Shown piece by piece: positions 35,553 to 48,939 of a stretch of DNA of 64,000 nt. A program made the translations under genes and the position numbers. Position 1 is the first letter of the stretch; each line of letters opens with the position of its first letter. Source of the DNA: Agrostemma githago. Taxonomy: Eukaryota > Streptophyta > Magnoliopsida > Caryophyllales > Caryophyllaceae. A model generated the notes under the pieces. The model made no database searches and was not told where the DNA came from. It saw only the letters and a list, made by a program, of their open reading frames with translations. The stretch spans positions 68,589,666 to 68,653,665 of the forward strand of contig OY288251.1 in assembly GCA_958450325.1 (NCBI GenBank), written 5' to 3'.

Positions 35553-35947
35553 TAAAAAAATGAAAAGAAAATCAAATTAAACTAAAAAAAAGAAAAGTGA
35601 GAGAAATATTTTGTTTTCTGTGAGGGACTGAAATGCAAGTTATTTTAGTGCTGAGGGACTGAAATGCAAGTATTGAAAAAGGACAAAAATAGGAAAATGT
35701 GATATGATATGGATAAGAGCTAAATTAGGGGAAGGTGGGTCCCAGTGGAATCAAGTTATGAACGTGGTCGGAGATTCTAATTAGTGGAGTGTGTTTAAAA
35801 AATTGGTTTAGTGAGTTGGGGAATGGAATTAGTACATCTGTTGAGAGTTTAGGGATTTGTTTATTATGACCCACCAACGAGACTCACACTTGTACATTGA
35901 TTGGTAATTGAAATTAGTGACCTTTGTCTCTATTTGAATGTTACCCA

Positions 35948-36128
35948 AATTCTTGTTTGTAACGGAAATATTCGTCATTAATGTATAACGGGTCAATTAT
36001 TTAGAAAAAAGACAAAAACAAAAAGTTTAGGGAGGAGTAAAAATGGGGTCTTATTCTATGTATGTGGGGTATTACTTGACCCGTTACAAACTTAAAACGG
36101 ATAACCCGTCTTAAGGGAGACCTACTAT
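35948..36128. repeat. Dispersed GACGGGTCAA-type repeat, copy 1
   Basis: Reads AAATTCTTGTTTGTAACGGA at the left and CTTAAGGGAGACCTACTA at the right, with GACCCGTTACAAACTTAAAA between. Similar left and right ends recur at about 47289-47385 and 62793-62944. Confidence 0.6.
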
Positions 36129-36884
36129 TGAATGTTAGGTGGATTATAAATAGGCACTCTGGTTTGTACAGACTAATAAAAAAATGTTGTCGGGATGAAA
36201 AGATGATTAACATAACTATTTTAAAAATATAACAGTTTAAATAGATTTTATTGGATAGATAAGACAAATATTTTATTAACATATAGTCGTAGGTACATGA
36301 GTTTAGTCTTATTCACCACATTTTACCCATCTTCAGCTTAACATAGATATATCGATTAAACAAGAATTTGTGACGTCAACGTATATAGAGCGAATAATTC
36401 AAATCTACCTACATTTATTATTGTACTTTGATTTTAATTAGTTGGCTAATAATTTTCATTAACTATGTACTTGGTACTTGTGGCCTCTATGAGATGTTGA
36501 AATGGTTGCAAAATTCGTACGTAGTGTATTATTTTTGATACTGTTTTTTATTAAAATCTTCGTCAACAAGACATGTTTTATCCTAATGCGAAAACAAAAT
36601 AAAATAAAATATCTAGGTATGAAAAAAATGAAAACATCAATCTTCCGGATCAAGCTTATGAAAATCCAGTGGAGTAAATGAAACAATCATCATCAATTTA
36701 CAAACAAAATGGGTGGACAACCCCATGAAATGAAAATACTTTAAAAATAGGACTTCCTACAAAATATTACTCGTACAACTATTCAAAGAAACGGTTGCAA
36801 TCTAATTGTGGGTGACAATTTCTTCGTGTTAGAGTGGATTCTTGCTTGGTCAATCAAATACTCGTAAAAACTGCAAATACCAAA

Positions 36885-36930
36885 CTAGCTTAATGAGTAA
36901 AGTCATAAGAGAGGATTCGAATCCGTCAAT
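36885..36930 (+). mobile_element. tRNA-related SINE head
   Basis: TAGCTTAATGAGTAAAG (A-box-like) is followed after a short gap by AGGATTCGAATCCG, an excellent B box. No intact cloverleaf seen. Confidence 0.5.
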
Positions 36931-37508
36931 ATCATAATCGTCTGAAGACTCTTCTTAAACCAAAAATAATTGCCCGTTGTAATCAATAAGAACACTTGTT
37001 TTGGACATCATAATCATGTTGGACGAATAAAGCAACTGTCCGCAAAAATCACAACATCAACAACATTTTATACTCATATTAGAATTTCAGCAGATGTGAT
37101 TGTGATTTGTGATCCTTTTCCTTGAAAACCTTGGCAAACACCTTCCTCGTATAATACCCGAATAATCAAGTTTACTACCCGAATACTCGATTTAATTCGA
37201 ATAACCCAACCCGCTACCCAACACATCGAACTCAAATTTAATCCCAAGCCCTGACCCAAACAATCAATGTTTATTTATCCGACAAACATGGCCGTAATGT
37301 AAAAGAGTTTCAGGAATTGAAAAAGTTTTACACGGATACAAAATAATCTCCCAAGTCCCAACACACCTAATATGGAGAAACTTAGTGATCTAGAACGACC
37401 TTTCTTTCAAGTTCGTCTCAGATTAGTCTAGTCGGAGATGGAATAAGTAAAAAAGGGAGCATTTGCATTACTTCCAACATTTCATCATTTCATGAGCAAA
37501 AGATACTA

Positions 37509-37598
37509 CTCCCTCCGTTTTTTGTGTTTCTTCCCGCTTTTTAAGATCTGTGAGGAGTATTTAATTGAAACGGGCAAAAACATAAAAAACAAAGGGAG
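37509..37598. mobile_element. Short Stowaway-type MITE (90 bp)
   Basis: CTCCCTCCGTTTTTTGTGTT at the left; GGCAAAAACATAAAAAACAA then AGGGAG at the right. TA at both borders. Confidence 0.75.
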
Positions 37599-37966
37599 TA
37601 CTACAAGGGGCTATTCTTTCACTCTCTTGCAAAGGCCAGGCAACCACGTACTAACGGTTGCGTGTATTCTGTGTTTTCGCAATTCATAATCACAATCAGA
37701 AAAACATGGTCAACAATCATAATTCAGTAATCCTCCAAAAGATGCTCAATTGTTCTATACAAATCACGTGTTACAAAAAGGCGACACAAGAAAAAAGACC
37801 ATTCAAAGTTTCAGCCACTGATGCTTGTTTGTGTTGTGAGTTGTGTCACCGATTTGAAAAACATGTTGAGCCCAACACATAATAAGCTAAAATATGTAAG
37901 AAAGCCGAGTTCGAGTTTCAAAAAGATATGTACCACTTGAGAGTTAGGCTAACGGGTTACCAGTTC

Positions 37967-40900
37967 CTACGTAGATGATCCTGCGAATGCTAGAGCATGG
38001 TCCCCAACGATCAGATTTGCCGGAAGATGCAGACTAAAAAGATATGAAATGGGAGCGGATACTACTGAAGGCCTCTTCGTATTGATAAAATCAGGAGCTG
38101 CTCCAAAGGTTGACTCGTCAAATGGGAACGACGTCATAAGAAAAAAGAAGCAATCCTGTGCCAACTTCTCTACCTGACAACACCATGATTTATTTACATG
38201 TTAGAGAACTTTCATGCAAAAAAAATGGGCACTCAATTTAACAGTAAGAAGCTCACAAATCCAATGTATGTCAGTCGGTTGCCAAATATTAATACTAATG
38301 AGAGTTATAAGTCGACAACTACGACTGCAAGTCTGCAACTACACGGTACGAAGAAGAACAACCAACGAATAATGAAGGCTTTGGCTCCATGGAGAATGGA
38401 GAGAAGACTCCTACAAAAGAAACAATGAAAATAGCCGCAACAATTTAGCAATTGTTTTGCTTTACTCTGTATCATTGGATCTATTGGAAATGAAACAACC
38501 AGCCATTAGGGTCCTAATCAATTGTTCACCTTATAGAGAAGTTCTAATATAGATTTCCATTGGTTTATACCTGAAGGTGTGAGAATCTGATGTTGTTCAT
38601 CACAAGGATCAGATGCACGCCAATCATTCGATCAGCCAATATGCGTGCAGCAAGATGCTCAAAGAAATTATGCACCATACGCTTTTGCTTTTCCGAAGTT
38701 TCATCATCACCAAATCTAGGGAACCAAATGACACGCTTAACTTCGCTCCACGGAATAGGATTCTCAATTGCTTTAGGGGTAACACACTCCAATGGATGAC
38801 AAACATCCCAGAGAATCTTGACACCAGACAGAGATGCATCATATATACGGCTTTCAGAGAGGGAAGTTGTGCATATAATCTTTGATGGATCGTAATGTTG
38901 AGAAAAAGACATTGAAAAATGTAGATCCACATCATCCAGCAGCAACACGGAGCCCCTAGAAGATATAGGGAAAAGTCTAATGAGCGCTTCGGCGTCAGCA
39001 GTTTCATCTTCAGGAACACATAAACTTGGTTGAGATGACACAACTTGTGACGTAAGATCATGAGAGAAAGCACATGAATCACCATTCCGACAACCCTGCA
39101 TATCAAATCATCACCTATTATTCTTTCACCAATAAGAGAAGTAAACAGCAATATAATCATACTCTTTGAATCTTGAGCACATGTGCAGATTATTCATATT
39201 CTTAATTCGTTAGGCAACATTGTGCATGGTTCACATGGTGGTGTACACGGCAACAATAAAGAAGTATCCTAAAGGGAGAGAATCAATAAATAGTTTCCAC
39301 CTACTTATCCATTCATTTGATTTATTTTACAGTTTGGGGATGTATGAGCTGATCCAAACAAACGACCGAAGAGTTTAGGGTACATGTGAAGGAGGATTAT
39401 AAGAGTGACAGGTCAGATTTTTGTTCCTAATGCAAAAGGCACCAAATTAATACAGAAAATATCAATATGAAAACATAAAATCACGCAACTTCAATGATCA
39501 TTGTTTAAATCAATGACTAGTCACCTGGAAGAGGGCAACACACTATTAGAAGTATAGGCAGATAATACCTGAAACGTGGCAAAGTATTTGCAAACTGGCC
39601 TTTTGGTCTCCAGGGAATGAGAATATAGGCAAGCATCACCCCTTCTACAGTACCCCTTAACATAATACACACATGTAGGGACTTCCCAATCAGCATGCAG
39701 ATTAGTGTCCTCAATCAAGCCTTCTGCATGCTGAAGTCGGATCTGGAATGAAAAGATATTCCAACAATAGTGAGACGGTGAGATAGCATATGTATATTAT
39801 GTACTATAAAGTAAGAAAAAAAATGAAGCAATAATTATACCTCTTTAATAAAAGTCGTAAACTTTTCTGCTGCTTGCTGAATCCTAAAGTGGTGAGAAGA
39901 CACATATGGCAGAGCAAGGCATTTTTTTGAAGCACTGGACTCATCTCCCTTAAGATGCACACCAATTTCATCACTTGGCTGACATTCCATGAAACATATA
40001 TGCTGAAAGTCGAAAGGATCATAATACGTTGGTATTCCACAAGAGGCACCAAGAAATTTAGGGCGATAGCGATGCACCGAACATAAAATGTCATTATCTG
40101 AAAAAATGTCACATGTCAAGCAATTACCAACAGAAAACTCACAAAAATCTGAAAAGCCACAGCAACTTACATATTTCCAAGATTTGATGCATGGAAGACT
40201 GCAATATGTTATGGGCAGTGCACCATTCTTCTTCAAATTTAAGAACTATACCTTGTGGAACCTTCACGTCATCAAGATTCAAAAGCTGTTTCAAACATTG
40301 AAGACGAAGCTTGTCCTTCACAGTTGACACAGAGAAATGTTAGTTAGCATCAGTTCAATTTTTTGACAAATACAAATTGATAGCTATTGGTGTAGAGAAC
40401 TTTGGAAGAGAAGCATAACACAATACCTTAAACACACGTTGCCAAAATTGATAAGCGCATAGATTTGCCAAGAAACCCACCTCCTTTTTACCCATCAAAG
40501 AAGAGTTTTCTCCTTCTGCAGTGTAGTATGAGTCTGTATATTCCATAAACTGCAGATCATAACAATCATTTACAAACAGATACACAAGCAGGCGACAGCT
40601 ACTACGTCAATTTAAGATGTGTGAATTAGACATGCTGCATTGAACATACCAGATTTTCCTCACCAAAGGGACGGATAATAGGTTGTGGCTGCATATCCAT
40701 CAAGATTCCAAGTAAAATGCCCTCCCGTAACATTCCAGCATCAGCAAATTTGAGTTCAGCAAGGAAGCATCAAAGGACAAGGAGAAGCTAGCAAGCAGTC
40801 GTCCATAAAAGGTAGGCTCATATCGTCCTCTGGGATGTGTTTTCTGAAGGGCTTGTATGTCCTCAAGTACGTTCAATGCATCCTCTACAGTTTCAATATC

Positions 40901-43900
40901 TGGTGGGTCCAAGGCCTTCTGTGACAAAACTGATACAAAATACAACATATTATATGCTTACTCGGGCAGTGGCAACTGAGTATTTGTGATTTTGTGATGC
41001 GACTCAATAGCAGACTACAAATATATCCGTACACAGTAGAGTAATCCCAACATAATAATATATACTGTATAAAAAAAATGCTTTAGTTTCCAAGAAAATA
41101 AAGACAAGTGGTTCTTATAAATATCAACCAAAATAATGAAAGAAACAAGGTAGAGAAGTGCACTATCTGCACCATACCTTTCGGGTCATTAATCAGCTTC
41201 GACTCGGCACAGCAGATAAGAAGAACCTGTAGTCTGAGTGATAGTTTGAGTATTGCAGGAGACTCAAAAGGAGCCAGCTTGTCGAAAAACGACCTTGTAA
41301 CCAACCTATATACCTGGCCATCACATGTTCTCCCAGTTCTACCTCTACGTTGGTCAGCCTACACCACAATTTTCTCCAGATGTCATAACTTCAATGCTGA
41401 AAATGCAACTTAAGCATGTCATAGATTTCAACCTGTACCTGTGATCTAGAAACCCAAACAAGGTCAGCAGTATCCCTTTTCCGATTCCCGTCCCAATACA
41501 CTTGTAAAGACCGACAAGAATCAATAACATGGGCAACTTCTGGAATTGTTACTGATGATTCTGCTATATTAGTAGCCAAAATTACCTGCAGAATTTGTAG
41601 GTGTAAACAAACAAGTAAAGATCACGAGCACCTAACATCCAAAACAAGCACAAACCAGAAAAGCATATTACAAGAAGATATCCGAATTCACATACTCAAA
41701 ATGGTTACTACAAGAACATATCGTGATATCGACTTTATATCTCCATTTCATGAACAGAAAAGGCCTCTGCTTGCTAGAGGTAAGGTTTCATATGAGGACT
41801 CTTGCCAGTCCTGCTTGGGTCAGATTCCTACGGAATAATTATTGTATGCTTAATGTATGGAGGTCTCAAGGAAGAAAAATGAGTGACCAATTTTAGAAAC
41901 AGTGCAGATATATACAGCTGAACTCATCAATTTTATCAGGCTCACACCGACATACATTCAGATAACTTTGCTTTACCTGTCGCACAGCATTCCCCGATTA
42001 TTGAAACTAATGTAAAATATATACCATTTAGGGAAGCCTTCATGTGATACAAAAGGTTGAGTTCACCCCTCTACACCCATAAATGGAGGGCTTTGAGGCA
42101 TTGGGCAATATTTTTGTACGCCTCGTCTTCTCCCCATATTATAAAGATTAGAGTTGTTGGAGTCTAAATTAGAATTTGGGCTGCATAGGCTTGCTTACTC
42201 AAATCAAAGGCAAAAGCATTTCAATTGTTGATAAAAATAATATTACGCCATATTAAATGTTAAGTAAGCGTAAGAACTTGCTTGTTAAACATATATTAAC
42301 ACCATAATTTGGAGCATATCTAAATTGTCAATTAAATAAACCCATAAGTGTCGCAAAAACAGCAAGGCCTTGTTTGGAATTTTGGATGTACAAAATGGAG
42401 GGAAAGGAAGGGATAGGAAATGAAGAGAAGGTGAGGGAGAATGGAGGGAGGGAGTTTTCCCTCCAGAAATTTCATTTCTAGGAGGGGAAATAATCTGCCT
42501 AGGAGGGAAATGAAGGGATCCATTTTTCATACTCCACATCTATCTTAACTCCATTTGGCCACCCAAACCAAGGAAATTGTCTCCTTACAAATTACCCTAT
42601 CCAAGAATAAAGATTAATTATTCTCACAATCCTAAATCAAAGTGTTGCTGCTGCAGTTGATATCGTTGATATTTACTAAAGGTTGTGATTCCAACACCTT
42701 CACTCACATGTTCTTGCTCTGCCAAAAAAAGGTCACACAATACCATTTTACAGGTACTTAGTAAACACCCTTTTAAAAACTTATCCAAATATCACTCATC
42801 CCTTTTTTCATCATCAAAATACTCTTCACATCTCTTCCTAATCGTAAACTAGAGAGAGCTAATTTCTAACTTTCTTAAAACATGTATTTTTTTTCATTCC
42901 AATGAGCTGTTTGAACTTCACAATACATGAGGCATTTTAAAAATTGGTCACAACCTCATGGAATGGAGGGAGCATTAACTAAGTTGCTTTGCCTGCAACA
43001 CTGAATAGTCCATAATCGGAATTTGAACAAAAACATTTTTTTCTGAAACATGAGGAAAAACTAGTTTCCCCTTCTTTTCAATATATTTGAAATGGACAAA
43101 TAATCCCCATTACTCAATCTCATGATTGTATTTTTGTATTTGTGGCAAAAAAAACATATTTACAGCCTTTTTCATTTTACATTAACTTAATCTCTCTCTC
43201 TGCTTGTGTTGTTATTTGATTGAATAACAAAGGCAGTTCACTATTATTATTTTTTTTTTTTTCACAACTATTATTACTACAATTAATTTTACTTACTAAA
43301 CTTTTCTTTTTTTAACTTGTAACCTATTTTTAAAAAATATTACTATCAACGCTTTCAACTTTATTTTGAGCTTGAAACTGTGTACATTTAATTATTTAGT
43401 ATTCTCCTTATTACAATTGCTGCTATCATGCATTTTTATAGGATTGTTTTATTGGAGACGACTTGACAATTTCGGATAATGATCCATGTTAGCATGCCCA
43501 AATCCTTTGGGACTACACTCTGATGTTGTTGAACAAAGGCGGATCACTAGAAGCTACAAATAGTTAATGACGACGTAAATGAACACACTAAAGAAGACTT
43601 TACGAGCTAAACAATGATCAATCTATCACTTGGCACCACAAGTAGAAATGAGATTCAGTTGCGTCTTAAAATATTAACTCTGTACTGTGTACTTATCATA
43701 GACCACAGCAATTGAAATTGATATAAATGTAAGGTATGAGTTAGGTAATTTTAGGTTATAGGTTAGCACTTATTAAAGAAACTTCAAACAATTTTGGAAA
43801 AAAAAACATAGATAAAAGATACTAGCACACACCTTACGGTGCGACTTTGATATCTTCATAGCCATCAGAGCTTGCTCTGTATCCACACTGCTGTGTAAAA

Positions 43901-46900
43901 TGTGGACCTTGAAACATGAGCTGAAAGGTTTTAACAAGACCCATTGCTGCTCTAGTGAATAGTATGTCGGAAGGAAAACCAATATACTTTTTTCAATATC
44001 TGCTTCATTTTTATGTATGTGCATGACAAGTTCATGAATAAACTTGTGCACATCAAGCTTGATATCAGCCTTGGCCATGGTCGGGACTAAGCCACAACAG
44101 TATTTCAAAGATAGTGAATCTGAAGAATCTGAATGCTCCCCTAGAAGTTCAGCAACCTGTAAAAAACAAAGTCAAACAAATGATGCATGGACATGACAGA
44201 ACATATGTTTTTTCAGGCATTAGCAGATGAAAAGGACGCTCAGGAAATTCAGAAACACTCCAAGATCATGTACAGGTAGACGGTCCCCAAGAGCATTATA
44301 AGAAGATGTGTTAATTGTTCGACTTATTCTCATATTAACTAAAGTTGAGATTATTATGGAGAAGGGCAACAATAATATGGATTGTTTCTATAAATTGTTC
44401 CTTTTCTAAAGTAATTTGTCATTTGTTTGGGTAGACCTGCAATGAAGTTCATTTTACTTTCACCCTTGCACTTACAGTAAGGGCACAACATATTGCTAAT
44501 ATGAAAGCACACTTCCTAGCCCCTTGCGTTCTCAACTCCTAGGCAGGAAACTGATGCTCTCTCCATCTCATTATGACGTTCCCATTTACTTTTGCATGGT
44601 CTTCAAGAGGATACTTTGACCGTGTTTTATCATCACTACACATTATTATTATTATTATTATTTGTTGAAATTATAATCTTATAAAAATCTTCTGATAACA
44701 ATTGTATTTATGTGAAATCATGTTACAAGATTTTATACCTTTTAGGAATTAGTGGTCAAAGTTTATGAACCTTGACACCTAAAAAGTAAATGGGAACATC
44801 ATAGTAGAATGGAGGGAGTGCATTTGACTTGATTGCCAAGCAACAACAATATTTCTTTGTGTTTATATCGTATCAATAAAATATCCCTAGCACCACCACC
44901 TGTCAACTCCACCCTACAAAGAAGTGTTGCCACAATTACAACACAAATTGTACGCTATCTTTCAGTTACACTTTCTACACCAAGGATGTATTTGGGTAGG
45001 GAAAATTGGAGGGATAGGAGCAGAGGAAAATAGAGGGAGGTAAATTCAACGGTTTGGTTAGCAAGATTGGGTAGAGGAGTTTGGAGAGGAGAGAAACTGG
45101 TTCCCTCCTCTAAGGCATATTAATTCCCAAAGGATGATAAAATGCATATACACCGATGTATTTTGGTAGGGAAAATTGGAGAGATAGGAGCAGAGGAACA
45201 TAGAGGAAGGTGAATTCAATGGTTTAGTTAGCAAGACTGAGGTAGATGGATATGGGGAGGAGAGAAATTGGTTCCCCCCTCCAAGGCAAATTAATGCCCA
45301 AAGGATGATAAAATGCATATACAATTATACTCCGTACACCCTTAGCTGTAGGGAAATTCCATGACAAAATTACAAATCACAGTACAGAGTGTGAAGGGAT
45401 CTGTGTTACCAAATATGATCAGCTGATATGCAATAGAACGTTAAGGTACGCATGGAAACTTAACCTGGTCAAGGTAGAGGACTCTCCGCTGAAAATTAGT
45501 GAGCTGACCAGAACTTGGGATCGCAAGGACTTCTACTCGTTCATCCCTCCCAAGATCCTTGAAGTAATCCCTATATCTAGAAATATCAGCTGTTGCGGAC
45601 ATCAATACCAGCCTGCCAAGTGTCACATCCATCAGATAACTACTCGTAATCAAAACCAATATAAGCAGAGAAACGTGAGAAAATGCCCCCAAAAAACACT
45701 AGGGAAGAGCACAAAGCAATCAGAAAATATAAATTTCAGTGCATCTGTTTATTTATAGTTGTAGTTCTTTCAAAAGCTCTGTTTTACATTGAAACAACGC
45801 CACAGGAAAACACGCAAAAAGGAAATGAATAGTAAGCATACTAAGCAAAGATAGTGCGCTCCCCTACGCTAGCTAGCATCAATCGAAACATCAAACTCGG
45901 ACACAAGGTTAGACAATGTTAATGTAGCAGTACATAATAAACAAAAAATGACAGCGCAGCCATCCAGATACAAGTGAGAGCCACAATGAAATTAATGAGC
46001 TAGCTCAGCTAGGTACTGTAAATGAGCATACAAAAGCAGGAGTAATAATAACCTTATGTCCTTGTTTTTCAGAAGAAACTGTTTAATGCAGACAAGAACA
46101 AGATCAGATTCTACAGATCTCTCGTGAACTTCATCCAAAATGATAGCCTTGTACTTAAGTGCATTCATCCCTTTCTCTCGCATTTCTTCAAGCAGAACAC
46201 CAGCAGTTTTGAAAGCAATCTTTGAGCTGCGAATAGAGATATATATCATGAAATGGTTTCATTCCAGGATGAACCCTGTAACTATATGAAGCAGCCGCAT
46301 TCAATGATACCAGTGCATGATTTCAGCTAGTAGTCAACTCTCCACAAAACATGCGCAAACCTTCTTACAGATGTGGACTCAAATTAAACGGAGTGGACAT
46401 ACAACGTAAAATAAACCCTAACTAGACAAGTTGCTAATAGATCGGGTCATCTTTGAGCATTTTTATCAGAAACGTCTCCTATATCACATTAGGAGCGAAT
46501 TCCATTGATTACGGCACTAGAATAGATGGAACATATGTAGTTCATTATTACCTACTAAACTAAATAGGTAAGCGCAACACTTACTTCTTAAGAAAACAGC
46601 CCAAAGATATTCAAGGACAATAAAAACCGAAAGCCACACATCATGGGTAAAATATAATACCTGGATGATATGACCTTAGAGTGGCCAATGTGGTATCCAA
46701 CCTCCTCTCCAACTTCACACTGAAGTACTTTTGCAACCATTCTAGCGACTGCTACAACAGCAAACCTTCGAGGTTGAGTGCACACAAGAGGGACCATATT
46801 TGCATCCCGCAGGAAAATCGGAACTTGTGAGCTTTTTCCTTTAAAATAAAGAAAAAAATCAAACATCACAGCTATAATAAACAATGTAATTTTCAAAATA

Positions 46901-48131
46901 TAATAAGAAACAGTCAGCACTCAAGCATCATAAACCTCCAAAAGTTGTGTAGGCTCTAATTCCATGCATACTTCTTCCATGGAGTACTTTATCTATAAAG
47001 ATGACGAAACATGGTCCAGTTTACTCATCGATTCTCTCCCTTTTTTCCCTTGAGAGTCAAGTGATTACCAAATCTCTTTTTTAAATAAGAACTTAAGCAT
47101 GTCAATGAATTGTACCAAGAAACATTTGCAATATACTCCGTAAGAGGTGATTACACATTTACACCAAAAGATGAGAGTATGCCTCTAAAGCGTTTGCTCC
47201 TCTAGTCATCCATGATTTCCCTATTCAGGGACTATGGAGTCATAAACCAAAAAAAAAAAGTATTTAAAGCTAAAAAAGGAAACATCACAAATTCTTGTTT
47301 GTGACGGAGATACTCCACTCCGTCACAAACTTATAAATGGTCAAATAAGAGGGATAAGACAAAGTCCTAAGAGAGACCGATTGCACAAACATAACTATGA
47401 CACGTGGCAGCCACCGCTGGAGAGGAAGCCTCGGAGGCATTGAAAATAAGAATCATTTGGTTTGTAATTTACCAAAAACACAAGAGATACTCAAATCGTA
47501 AAATCATCAAACATCAACAAACTAGCTAAGGATTATATTGCCATAAAATCACCGTTTCAACTTAAAACCGAAAAAGCACATCCTCCATGCCGTGAAAACC
47601 AGTAATAATTTGGTTTCATCATTCCAGAAAGACAAAAGAGAAACTCAGATTCCAACAAAGAAAATTCAAATTAAATTACTATCTCTCCTTGTTATGCTAG
47701 AGGTCTCTGAGTAATGCTATTGAGTATTGAGAGACCGTCTCCTTAAAGTTTTTTGTGATTACGAGAATATCAACAAACGAACAACAATATCGCCGTAAAC
47801 TCCACTAAGAATTTAACATGGAAATCGTTGCTCAAATTTTCTCAAGTAACCAGTACACTGTACACAGCACAGTACACTCGCACAAAATAACAGCGCAATC
47901 AAGCACAAACTACAGTCCAGTAAAAATAACGAATGTTAAAAAGAGAGAAATAGTAAGGGAGAGAGAGGTGATTATACCGCAGCCGGTTTCGCCAACGATA
48001 AGAGTGACGCGATTCTCCATAATCTTCTCAACGATTTTCTCTCTCATCGCCGTAATCGGAAGAGAAGCGAAATTCAGCGGCGCGGACGGCGTCGAAGTTG
48101 AGGAAGACGACGACGGCGACGGCGACGCCAT
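37967..48131 (-). CDS. DEVH/DEAH-box RNA helicase with two CCCH zinc fingers (Arabidopsis CCCH protein 31-like)
   Basis: Fourteen exons (coding order): 48131-47978, 46838-46661, 46226-46053, 45612-45465, 44156-43833, 41585-41439, 41358-41178, 40929-40650, 40549-40427, 40315-40171, 40097-39841, 39742-39569, 39095-38571, 38173-37967. They total 3017 nt, one short of 1006 codons. Walker A is GETGCGKSS (47-55), the Mg/ATP box DEVH at 142-145, motif III LMSATAD, motif V TNIAESSVTIP, motif VI QRRGRTGR. The C-terminal CCCH fingers begin near Cys728 (C-x7-C-x5-C-x3-H) and Cys755 (C-x8-C-x5-C-x3-H). This domain order is that of plant CCCH-helicase proteins, presumed RNA remodelling factors. In exon 8 the frame breaks near 40750-40760: upstream reads SFSLSFDASLL and downstream FADAGMLREGILLGILMDM one frame over, with phases of the flanking exons requiring one extra base. 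It may be a sequence error or a real lesion; everything else is intact. Confidence 0.93.
42362..42610. repeat. GGAGGG-rich dispersed repeat in helicase intron 5
   Basis: A purine-rich block with GGAGGGAAAGGAAGGGATAG and GGGAGGGAGTTTTCCCTCC. The style resembles blocks at 44985-45324 (this gene's intron 4) and 52440-52665 (SOUL gene intron 1), which suggests one loose repeat family; alignment was by eye only. Confidence 0.4.
43415..43534 (-). repeat. Dispersed ~115-bp repeat, copy 3, in helicase intron 5
   Basis: On the minus strand it reads CAACAACATCAGAGTGTAGT, then CCCAAAGGATTTGGGCATGC, GTCAAGTCGTCTCCAATAAA and AAAATGCATGATAGCAGC, colinear with the copy at 12300. Confidence 0.75.
44558..44818. 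mobile_element. Stowaway-type MITE in helicase intron 4
   Basis: Left: CTCTCTCCATCTCATTATGA then CGTTCCCATTTACTTTT. Right: AAAAGTAAATGGGAACATCA then TAGTAGAATGGAGGGAG. Long inverted ends, about 261 bp. Confidence 0.75.
44985..45324. repeat. 170-bp tandem duplication in helicase intron 4
   Basis: GATGTATTTGGGTAGGGAAA at 44985 and GATGTATTTTGGTAGGGAAA at 45155 start two copies that both end AAAGGATGATAAAATGCATA. Confidence 0.88.
47289..47385. repeat. Dispersed GACGG-type repeat, copy 2, in helicase intron 1
   Basis: AAATTCTTGTTTGTGACGGA at the left, CCGTCACAAACTTATAAATG in the middle, CTAAGAGAGACC at the right, paralleling 35948-36128. Confidence 0.5.
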
Positions 48132-48655
48132 TGACGGCACGGCGAAGCAAGAAGAGAGAAAGTAGGAGGGAGGGCGAAAATGGTGGAAATGAATGATTTT
48201 GGGTGCTTTTTGAGACCTTCCTCTCCAAGTTTCCCCACTACTCAACTCCTAGTCTACTCTCTACTGGAGTGGAGTACTAGACTGCTACTGCTGCCAAATA
48301 TTTCCCCTTCTTTTCTCTTTTAACTTTTTTATTCTCGCGCCTACTCAAAATTCATTGTCGTCGGACTAATAGTTATTCCTTGTCGTCGGCGTTTCAGCTG
48401 GATCGTCGGCTCTTTATAATGTGAATTGACTCATTTGCCCCTTCTTTAACTTATTCCATTATTAATTGTTGTTTATTTAGTTATTTGTGAAAAATATACT
48501 CGATAACGTAACGGTTTTGATTATTTTTGTAAAATCGTCTTTTTTTGGTTACGTATAATTCAATACTTATATAACGTATATAACTAAAAATTAATAACGT
48601 ATTCTACACTTGTATTATTCTCACTTATTCTATACTTATATATATATATTCTATT

Positions 48656-48770
48656 CTAACGTTTTCAGACCCAAATTCAACGTTTTGTATTTTTTTGGGG
48701 GGATTTTAATTATTTCCGACGTTAATTCTTCCTAATACCCGTTAATTAATCTCTAATCAAATCTCAATTT
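48656..48770 (+). repeat. Direct repeat, left copy (115 bp)
   Basis: Contains CGTTTTCAGACCCAAATTCA, TTTTTTTGGGG and CCGACGTTAATTCTTCCTA. The right copy at 49083-49196 matches at most positions. Confidence 0.85.
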
Positions 48771-48939
48771 TATAATGTTAATCGAGGTACGTAATCAAAG
48801 GTACGTAATCATCAACAACCAATAATAATTATTTATTACAGCCAATAATCAAAGATACTTATATGGAATATTTATTATATTAAAAAAAAAAAAAAAACAT
48901 GCACCAAAACGTGAGAACATCACATTATTTTGGATCCAC

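Larger units (their letters stand above)
33960..37960. other. Transposon-rich 4-kb spacer between CBSX3 and the helicase gene
   Basis: No gene recognised. Contents: diverged 115-bp-family copy (34034-34140), Stowaway MITE (34355-34614), 675-bp foldback element (34878-35552), a GACGGGTCAA-type repeat (35948-36128), a SINE head (36885-36930) and a short Stowaway MITE (37509-37598). Confidence 0.65.
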
